Shown here: piece after piece, positions 57,722-64,000 of the stretch | Position numbering within the stretch: the stretch's first letter is position 1 | Layout: every line of letters begins with the position of its first letter | Assembly (NCBI GenBank): GCA_020746995.1 | Contig: JAGPXD010000007.1 | Coordinates: 1,984,001 to 2,048,000 of the forward strand | DNA length: 64,000 nt | Direction of reading: 5' to 3' | Source of the DNA: Plectosphaerella cucumerina | Lineage: Eukaryota > Ascomycota > Sordariomycetes > Glomerellales > Plectosphaerellaceae | The notes under the pieces: model-generated | What the model saw: only the letters and a program-made list of their open reading frames with translations | What the model was told of the DNA's origin: nothing | Databases searched by the model: none | Translations under genes and position numbers: made by a program

Positions 57722-58420
57722 ATGTCGCGCCGATACTACATCGAGTTGGACCCTGACGGGCAACACCGGTTCGTCACCCTCAAGCGGTCCCGGTCGCACC
57801 ACCATCACCACGGTCACAATCACCACCGATGCCTGCGCGAGCACGAACATTGCTGTGTGGGTAAGGACGAATGGGGAGAGCTTCTGGAACGCGAGCGGCG
57901 GCTGCGCGCGACCAACGATGCCCTCACAAAGGAGAACCACGGACTCAAGTGCGAGCTACAGACCGTCGACGTGGAGCTGCGGCGATACCAGGGATGGGTG
58001 CCAAACTTGAAGGCACAGATCCAGGCACTCATCGAAGAGAACGCGGCTCTGCGGCGGGCCATCGAGACTCCTCCACCTCCCCCCGCGCCTGCGCCCGTGC
58101 CGCCTCCAACGCATTGCGAGAAACACCTGGCCGAGATTGAGCGGCTGCGGCACAAGATCTGCCGAGCAGAGGACGAAGTCGAGGCGCTCAAGTGTCGGGT
58201 GCGGGAGCTCGTGCGGCGCGGCGGGCACTCAATCAGCGACCGCATCGACGAGCTGAACCGACGGGTGCGTGATTGGGCGCGCAAGTTCGAGGTTGTCGAT
58301 GAACACAACCACCGGCTGAGGCGGGACCTGGATCGGCAGCGACGAATCCTGGAGGAGCAGCACGAGCGCATCGAGACGTATGAGCGTTTGCTCATCAGGC
58401 ATGGCATCATCCGGTGTTAG
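57722..58420 (+). CDS. Coiled-coil protein with His-rich N-terminus, unknown
   Basis: An intron-less frame of 232 aa from the ATG at 57722 (MSRRYYIELDPDGQHRF); an in-frame ATG at 57704 would add six residues. A His cluster (SHHHHHGHNHHRC) lies near residue 30. Two long coiled coils follow: about 47-115 (ERERRLRATNDALTKENHGL onward) and about 140-230 (CEKHLAEIERLRHKICRAED to the end). A proline-rich hinge (PPPPPAPAPVPPP) separates them. There is no signal peptide or membrane segment. I do not recognise it; a scaffold or cytoskeletal role is only suggested by its shape. Confidence 0.78.
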   Translation: MSRRYYIELDPDGQHRFVTLKRSRSHHHHHGHNHHRCLREHEHCCVGKDEWGELLERERRLRATNDALTKENHGLKCELQTVDVELRRYQGWVPNLKAQIQALIEENAALRRAIETPPPPPAPAPVPPPTHCEKHLAEIERLRHKICRAEDEVEALKCRVRELVRRGGHSISDRIDELNRRVRDWARKFEVVDEHNHRLRRDLDRQRRILEEQHERIETYERLLIRHGIIRC

Positions 58421-61194
58421 GGGAGTGGTGTTGAGGGCTGTGGTTGGAGTTTGATACCCCTTTTTCACTCTTCTTTTCTTTTCTCATATGTCTGACACTA
58501 CTGGTGGGACGTGCGTCTGTATGGTTCATGTCACTTGCAAACTCAGGCACAGGATGCAAGTCATATCTGAAGACGGCTGCAGACAGGGGGCGGCGTCTGC
58601 TATTGGCGGTGGGCGATGCATGACTTTGACGGGGGACGGGAGGAAGCATCACTGGCTCCTCGTCACCACTTCACTGCGATCACCAGGCAGGGAGGCCCAG
58701 CTGAGCTTTGATAGGCGGGCGGATGGATGGATGTATGGGTAGGTAGTCCTTCGGAGTCCTGTACTTGATTGAGTAGGTAGATAGATACCCCGATGCATTA
58801 TGCACTCGCTGCAAGCCATGCCTGTTCATCTCCTCTGTCTCTCAAGTCCTATGGCTATTTGCCTAGGTACTGTCGGCCATGCAGGACATCTGCCCGGCAT
58901 CCCTGCCCCTGTAGCAGCACAAAAGGACGAGGCCCAGTCGATCAGTATCTGCAGCGGTGGGTTCCAAGGTTGTCTGCGCCCCGCCCGTAGGGCCGATGAC
59001 AGTGCCTGTCCCTGTCGAGTGCAGCTTTGATCCTTCGGCCGCCCAGGACATGAACCATGATGGGGCAGGTGATCGGAATGGATTGCAGTGGGCGTGCAGT
59101 GCAGCGTTTCAACATGTCACGTCAAGTCAGGTCGCGGCGGGCATTGGCAGCGACATCTTGGCCGCATCCAGGCACCCAAAGTACTAGTACCGCGATGCAG
59201 GCTTGACAGGTACTTGTACCTCTGCCTGCTCAATCCAGTAGTGGTGTTGATCGCTCCTTCCCGCTGGACTGATGCTCTTGATGGCCGGGTGGTGCCTGCT
59301 CAGTGGGTACGGAGGTACGTCCCCGCACACAGCACAGCGACTCGGCGGAGCTCCTTCCTCACCGAAACATCATGGGTTTTCATTTTCCCCATCGCATGCA
59401 TCATCCATCCGCCCCTCGACACTCAACCCCATGCTTCCCCCCCAACCCCCCTCCACGTCCCACAGACCAGGCCCAGATTCTCAGCCTTGGGATCATCTGG
59501 TCCCAGCGATCCCTGCTGCTCCATCATTCCCTGCTCTTTGTAACCATGATGCTATATCCGGGCATGCTCCGTCAGCGTGGGCTCCCTCAAACTTCCGGTT
59601 TGTCTTGCAAAGCTCTCGACCCGACTGCCTCCTTTGCCTCCCCTCCACCCTCCCTCACCTTTAACCTTGCTAACGGACGGACTATCGCAGGATCATGGGT
59701 GACTCATGCGCCCCAATGCCGCGAATGCGATCCTTCAGCACGAAAAGCTGCTTGATTGGGTGCTGCCGGTTGGAGGCCTGGCCTCGGGGCCATCGATGCC
59801 GACCCAATTCGTCACGCCGGGGGTCTGCATTTGGGGGCCGTTTTCTGGTGACCAGCCCAGTCCGGGCAGGCAGGGCTTCAGGACCACTGGACCCTCCTGC
59901 GAACCAGGTACCGGCATGGCGGACCACACCCTCTACGATGCGGCGACGGCTCCCCTCCCTCATTGTCTCCCCACGACCGAGACGAGGCAAGGCAACTTCA
60001 AGTCGGAGGCAAGGCAACCTTGGGCGTTCTTTGCTACCACCCCGGTCAGCCCGCCCTTCCCAAGCACTGGCTGCACTGCCCCCGCCAGGCCAATGAGCTG
60101 CCTCCCGAAAACAGTGCCTCCACCAGAGCACGGATCCTGGATGATTGATTGCCTTGTCATTGTCGGGCCTTGCCAGAAACCTGCAACCCTCCCGCAGCCG
60201 TTTTTCTACTTCACCCATGCCTACGACGACAGGGGGAGCCAAGGAAACACACAAGGACAAGGGAAAAAAGACCGCAGAGTGCCGGCGGCTCTCCCGCGCT
60301 CCCTCCCGAACAAGCCCCGTTGACGGACTCGGACGGACCGACCACAACTTGAACCCCTGTCGACCCCATTTTCCCCGTCGCTCACGGTCACGGTCACGAA
60401 TGACTCCAACTTGCGCCAAGATGGCCGCTGTCGTTCGACATGCCGAGCGCGCTCCAAAAGTAGCCCGCCATGGATACTTGTGAGCGAGCGATAGAAGTGT
60501 GGGTGTCTGTCCTATGGGGAGCAGCGCGCGCGCAAAGGGGGGGCACACCAGGCCTTGTTGTTGCCTCCAGCACCAGTCCGGCCGACCATCCACAGCCTGA
60601 GAAGAAGGCCTCAAGGCAGCAGCTGCCACACCCCCTTCATCCCCCCGGGCATTATCCCTAGGGGTGGGTGTTCGCCGTGCCGTGCTCACTGCTCTGCTCG
60701 CTGCTTTGCCCCTGCCTACCTGGTCGCTCGCTCGCCTTCGGTCAGGAGGGCTGTGTTGCCCGCCAGAATGCCTCGGGATACAATAAAGAGTCGTTGCCGC
60801 AAACTTCCGCCTCACTCTCTCTTGTCCATTCCATTTCCAAACACCATCATCCGTGTTTGCCCTCGTTTCGTCTCCTACTATCACCACATACTACCTTTGC
60901 ATAACCGAAATCAAAAGCTGGTGGATCTCATACTTGGGTAGCCTGCCATCTCTACACACACTCACTCACCCTCCGCGCCTGAATCCGACCCCCTGGCCTG
61001 TCGGCCCTATAGCTCCGTCTATCTCAACCCAACGTCGTCGGGTCGCCGTCCCCAGCCCTGCCTGAGAGCCCAATCCCAATCACAGGTAAATCAGGCTCCG
61101 CCGCATCTGCCGGCGCCCTCTCGGGTCAAATCATCGCGCAACACATTTTTTTTTTCTCGGCCTGCGCCCTGCAACCACCCAACGCAAACCCGCC
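58421..61194. other. Intergenic, 2.8 kb
   Basis: No supported gene. Open frames on both strands around 59700-60500 overlap in several phases in GC-rich sequence and have no domain signal. A long pyrimidine-rich leader (about 60800-61190, with a T10 run at 61147-61156) precedes the gene at 61195. Confidence 0.55.
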
Positions 61195-62088
61195 ATGATG
61201 CCTTCCGGCCATAGGGGCTCTTCCACCAGGAAGCCCTCTAATGCAGGTACCTATGCGACATCGAGGGGCTACCACAAGAGCCCCGACTCGGGTGTCGGCT
61301 CCTTGAGCGACCACGACGGTCTCGCGACCAATCCCGGCGCATACGCTGTCCCGCCAGAGTACGGCCAGCCGTCCTCGTCCTCGTCCTCGTCCTCGCGCCG
61401 TCTCGACCAGGCACTGCTCGACATTGAGCGCCTCAAGGCCGACAAGCAAAACCTATACGTTCAGAACCAGGAGCTCAAGGTCGAGCTTCGAGATATCAAG
61501 GAGCACGCCTTGAAGCTCGAAGAGCACGCAGCGAAGCTCAAGGAGGACAACACCATCCTGAACAGCGAGTGCAAGAGGCTGCGCGAGGACAACCACCTCC
61601 TTCGCAGCAGCCCACCCCGCGACTCGGCCGCTTCCATTTCCACCTCATCGTCTTCGGGCCTCCGCCGCCGCGACAGCAAGCGCGGCAGCCCCAGCCAGAG
61701 GGAGGAGGTCGAGCTTGACCAGCGGCTCCGCGACCGCCTGGGCGGCAAGACGGAGAAGAAGACCGAAAAGGGTCCTTCGAGCTCCACCTCGGCCCAGTCC
61801 GGTCACTCGGGGCACTCCAGGGACTCTGGCCGGAGCCGCCGCGACAGCTTCGCCGGCGCCCGGCCCTCCGTCATCGTCTCGCTCCCCGACGGGCCTCCAA
61901 ACTCGAGCCGCTCCCAGGGCCTCTATGCCCACTCGCCTGTCATCGCGTCTCCCCACGTTGCCAATGCTTCTACACCCCGGACGCCTGCCACCTACGCATA
62001 CAGGGAGACTTCCTACTTTGACCCTGACCAGGGCTCCGGCGATTACGTCCACGAACCTCTCCCCCGCGAGCGCCAGACCAAGCGATGA
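61195..62088 (+). CDS. Ser-rich coiled-coil protein, unknown
   Basis: A single exon of 297 aa from the ATG at 61195 (MMPSGHRGSSTRKPS). A central coiled coil at about 68-140 contains LDQALLDIERLKADKQNLYV and KLEEHAAKLKEDNTILNSEC. It is flanked by disordered Ser/Arg/Gly regions with repeated RRDS sites (likely basophilic kinase sites). The tail is Tyr/Pro/Thr-rich and ends RERQTKR. Codons are strongly C/G-ending. There is no domain beyond the coiled coil, so the function is open. Confidence 0.8.
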   Translation: MMPSGHRGSSTRKPSNAGTYATSRGYHKSPDSGVGSLSDHDGLATNPGAYAVPPEYGQPSSSSSSSSRRLDQALLDIERLKADKQNLYVQNQELKVELRDIKEHALKLEEHAAKLKEDNTILNSECKRLREDNHLLRSSPPRDSAASISTSSSSGLRRRDSKRGSPSQREEVELDQRLRDRLGGKTEKKTEKGPSSSTSAQSGHSGHSRDSGRSRRDSFAGARPSVIVSLPDGPPNSSRSQGLYAHSPVIASPHVANASTPRTPATYAYRETSYFDPDQGSGDYVHEPLPRERQTKR

Positions 62089-62499
62089 GCAGCCCTGAAG
62101 AATCGGCACAAACCCATCTCACTTACACCGGCCATTGAACCACCTATCAACGGTGATGGTCGGAACTTCCAGACTAGGCAAGGCGCGGCCGGGAGCTCCC
62201 CCGCGGGGCAGTAGACCTGCCTGAGACAGGACCCCTCCGTCCCCTTCCTCGGCACCAACGTGCCTGGCCCGGCCCCGCTATCGGCGGCTTGAGTCACCCA
62301 AAGGCGTCATCTGCCTGCCCTGGACCACCCTACAACGGCGCTCGTCACAAGCCTCCGGCAAGGCTTGGCCGCTCAGGACACTCCCCGACGAGGGTCCGTC
62401 CCTCCTCACATATATACATGGCACCCGCTTGTTGTCCTCCTCCTTCAATTCCTCAGGTCACACGAATCACGGCCCTGCCGCCCGCCAGCTTCCGCAAAC
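62089..62499. promoter_or_regulatory. Promoter interval with TATATA before the PNPOx-like gene
   Basis: A TATATA at 62411-62416 lies about 85 nt before the start codon, followed by a CT-rich leader (TGTCCTCCTCCTTCAATTCC). An ATG at 62418 starts a frame that overlaps the real gene out of phase. It lies so close to the TATA box that it is probably upstream of transcription start. Confidence 0.55.
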
Positions 62500-63309
62500 A
62501 TGAAGCTCTATCCCTCCATCCCCCCAAATCTTGCCGACTGGGCCGTCCGGCAGCCCGTCTTCCTCACCGCCTCGGCCCCGACGCATGCCCCTCATGTCAA
62601 CGTCTCCCCCAAAGGCTTGGCCGCCCACATCGCCTTCCTGGGACCCAACCTGGTCGCATACATCGATCGCACTGGCTCCGGGTGTGAGACCATTGCTCAT
62701 AGCTACGAGAATGGACGATTGACACTCATGTTCATGTCCTTTGGCACCATCCCTCGCATCCTGCGCCTCTTCTGCCGCAGCCGTGTCGTCGAAACCGATG
62801 CCCCCGACTTTGACGACTGGCTCCGCCGGGTGGCCGGGGAGACGGGTCGCACCAAGGAGGATTTGGACGGCGCTCGCGCCGTTATCGTGTGCGATGTGTG
62901 GGAAGTTCAGACTTCGTGCGGCTACGGTGTGCCTGTCGTCAAGAAGGGCATCTATGCACCTGGCGATGATGCGCCCAGCCTGATCGAAGACGATAGCGGC
63001 AAGCCAGCCGACGAGCTCTCCGTGTTTGAGGATCGGAGGACGCTGGATGAAAACTGGCGGAGGAGGGCCGTCAATGGTACTATTGAGGAGTACCAGGCCG
63101 GTAACAATGCGGAGAGCATCGATGGCCTGCCGGGGTTGCGGACCGCCCGGCGAACGGCGGGACAGTACCTATTCCTCGCCGACCTCAAGGCGCGCGTCAG
63201 ACGGGCAGCCGCCGAGGTTGACGGCATTGCCCTGGGCGTTGCCGTGTCCCTGTTCTCCTTGGGCATCTATCACGGCGCCATTGCTTTCTTGCGCAAGGGG
63301 CGTTTCTGA
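62500..63309 (+). CDS. Pyridoxamine-5'-phosphate-oxidase-like FMN-barrel protein with C-terminal membrane segment
   Basis: A single exon of 269 aa. The N-terminal half has the split-barrel flavin-binding pattern of fungal PNPOx-like proteins: QPVFLTASAPTHAPHVNVSPKG, a barrel strand FLGPNLVAYIDRTGSG, then ETIAHSYENGRLTLMFMSF and PRILRLFCRSRVVE. The middle has DVWEVQTSCGYGVPVVKKG. The C-terminus has one hydrophobic helix, GIALGVAVSLFSLGIYHGAIAFL, then RKGRF, so it looks like a tail-anchored or single-pass membrane protein. Its substrate is unknown; true PNP oxidase activity is unlikely because the B6-binding tail is absent. Confidence 0.87.
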   Translation: MKLYPSIPPNLADWAVRQPVFLTASAPTHAPHVNVSPKGLAAHIAFLGPNLVAYIDRTGSGCETIAHSYENGRLTLMFMSFGTIPRILRLFCRSRVVETDAPDFDDWLRRVAGETGRTKEDLDGARAVIVCDVWEVQTSCGYGVPVVKKGIYAPGDDAPSLIEDDSGKPADELSVFEDRRTLDENWRRRAVNGTIEEYQAGNNAESIDGLPGLRTARRTAGQYLFLADLKARVRRAAAEVDGIALGVAVSLFSLGIYHGAIAFLRKGRF

Positions 63310-63749
63310 AAACTACTGCTGTATTTCTGTCGCCCCCCCTCAACGGAGGAGAGGGGCTGAGCCATGTTGTATCTCAATTTGTCTGTCTAGCTCTTCTAGC
63401 GTTGCGTGTACAATGCTGTAACAAAGTTGCTCGACTGAGATGACTCAGGCCATTCCTAAGTGATGCTATGTGCATGTCCATCCATGTAGAGAAGACTACT
63501 TGCGGATGATGCAAGGCGTGAACGATCAGATGTAGCCTGGACGGAAGCCTTGCTCGGAGCTGCTGCAACACACAGCACGTAGCGGCGGAAGAATGCTACT
63601 TGCCAGCTGTCATATGTCGTGTTGGCCGGGCCGCTCAATGGCTCCTGCTGAACGTGTTGCCAAGCGGTGCCGAGGGGCAGGCAGCCAGAATGGCCATGCC
63701 TCGGCGTGCTGGGACTGATGAGTATCGCGGATATCGTCCGCCATGTCAA
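63310..63749. other. Intergenic
   Basis: 3' flanks of two convergent genes. No coding frame is supported. Confidence 0.6.
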
Positions 63750-64000
63750 TCAGCCAGCGCCTGCAGAAGCTCCGCCCGTCTTGGCCGCTGCCGCGGGCCG
63801 ACCGCCCTCCTTACTCTCCTTGCCTCCCTCTCCACCCCGATTACCGCCACGGCCGCGACGGTTGCGCCTGGCCCCGCTGCTCTGCTGCTGCTCCGTCTTC
63901 TCCGTCTTCTCAGCCTTGTCCGCCTTTTCGTTCTTCTCAGCCTTCTCCGGCTTATCAGCCTTTGCAGCTGCAGTCGCAGCCGGGGCCGTAGCGGATGTCG
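63750..64000 (-). CDS. 3' end of a Lys/Glu-rich, RG-rich protein (partial)
   Basis: The minus strand is open from the right edge to the TGA at 63752-63750, with strongly C/G-ending codons. The visible 82 residues are an Ala/Lys/Glu run (KADKPEKAEKNEKADKAEK), then QQQ, then an Arg/Gly patch (ARRNRRGRGGNRGG) and a Gly/Ala tail. This looks like the disordered C-terminus of an RNA-associated or translation protein, but the family cannot be named. The gene is cut by the window edge. Confidence 0.62.
   Translation of the reverse strand, partial: TSATAPAATAAAKADKPEKAEKNEKADKAEKTEKTEQQQSSGARRNRRGRGGNRGGEGGKESKEGGRPAAAAKTGGASAGAG

Overview
The window is a stretch of nuclear chromosome from a filamentous ascomycete, most likely a Sordariomycete (Pezizomycotina). 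The genes have GC-rich third positions and many short introns (about 50-120 nt, GTAAGT/GTACGT-type donors, CTGAC/CTAAC branch sites, CAG/TAG acceptors). A dispersed single 5S rRNA gene, a broken HET-domain gene, a DASH subunit and an ascomycete TBF1-type protein all fit. There are no bacterial features.

Layout. 0.6-2.6 kb: threonine synthase (-). 4.1-5.7 kb: AT-hook protein (-), head to head with elongin C (+, 6.1-6.8 kb). 7.6-9.4 kb: lariat debranching enzyme DBR1 (+), tail to tail with an alpha/beta hydrolase (-, 9.6-10.7 kb). 11.9 kb: truncated 5S copy. 12.1-12.6 kb: broken HET gene. 12.8-16.0 kb: dynamin/Mx-like GTPase with a nucleoporin-like FG tail (-). 16.8 kb: complete 5S rRNA gene (-). 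17.7-18.1 kb: small secreted cysteine-rich protein (+). 18.6-19.0 kb: SmF (+). 19.5-22.0 kb: PRMT5 (-). 23.0-25.45 kb: PRP43 (+). 25.45-38.33 kb: a 12.9-kb gene-poor stretch whose only convincing gene is a two-exon 43-aa four-cysteine microprotein at 32.8 kb. 38.3-41.2 kb: RTP1/TANGO6-type importin-like factor (+). 41.8-42.8 kb: Rho GTPase of the Rho4 type (+). 43.3 kb: possible Pol III ncRNA. 43.6-44.0 kb: DASH subunit Dad1 (-). 44.6-46.2 kb: aldehyde dehydrogenase (-). 50.0-53.3 kb: TBF1/TRF-like telobox protein (+). 54.5-56.3 kb: tandem Cys/His-repeat protein (+). 57.7-58.4 kb and 61.2-62.1 kb: two coiled-coil proteins. 62.5-63.3 kb: PNPOx-like FMN-barrel protein with a C-terminal membrane segment. 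63.75 kb to the right edge: 3' end of a low-complexity gene (-).

How they fit together. Four genes within 18 kb act on snRNPs or introns: DBR1, SmF, PRMT5 (the Sm-protein methylase family) and PRP43 (spliceosome disassembly). The others are ordinary housekeeping genes. The most interesting items are the microprotein in the gene-poor stretch, the tandem Cys/His protein whose three introns all split the same histidine codon of its repeat, the dynamin with FG repeats and a GLEBS-like tail, and the stem-closed Pol III-like ncRNA candidate. All exon boundaries were read by eye, checked for frame and splice consensus, and not tested against transcripts.
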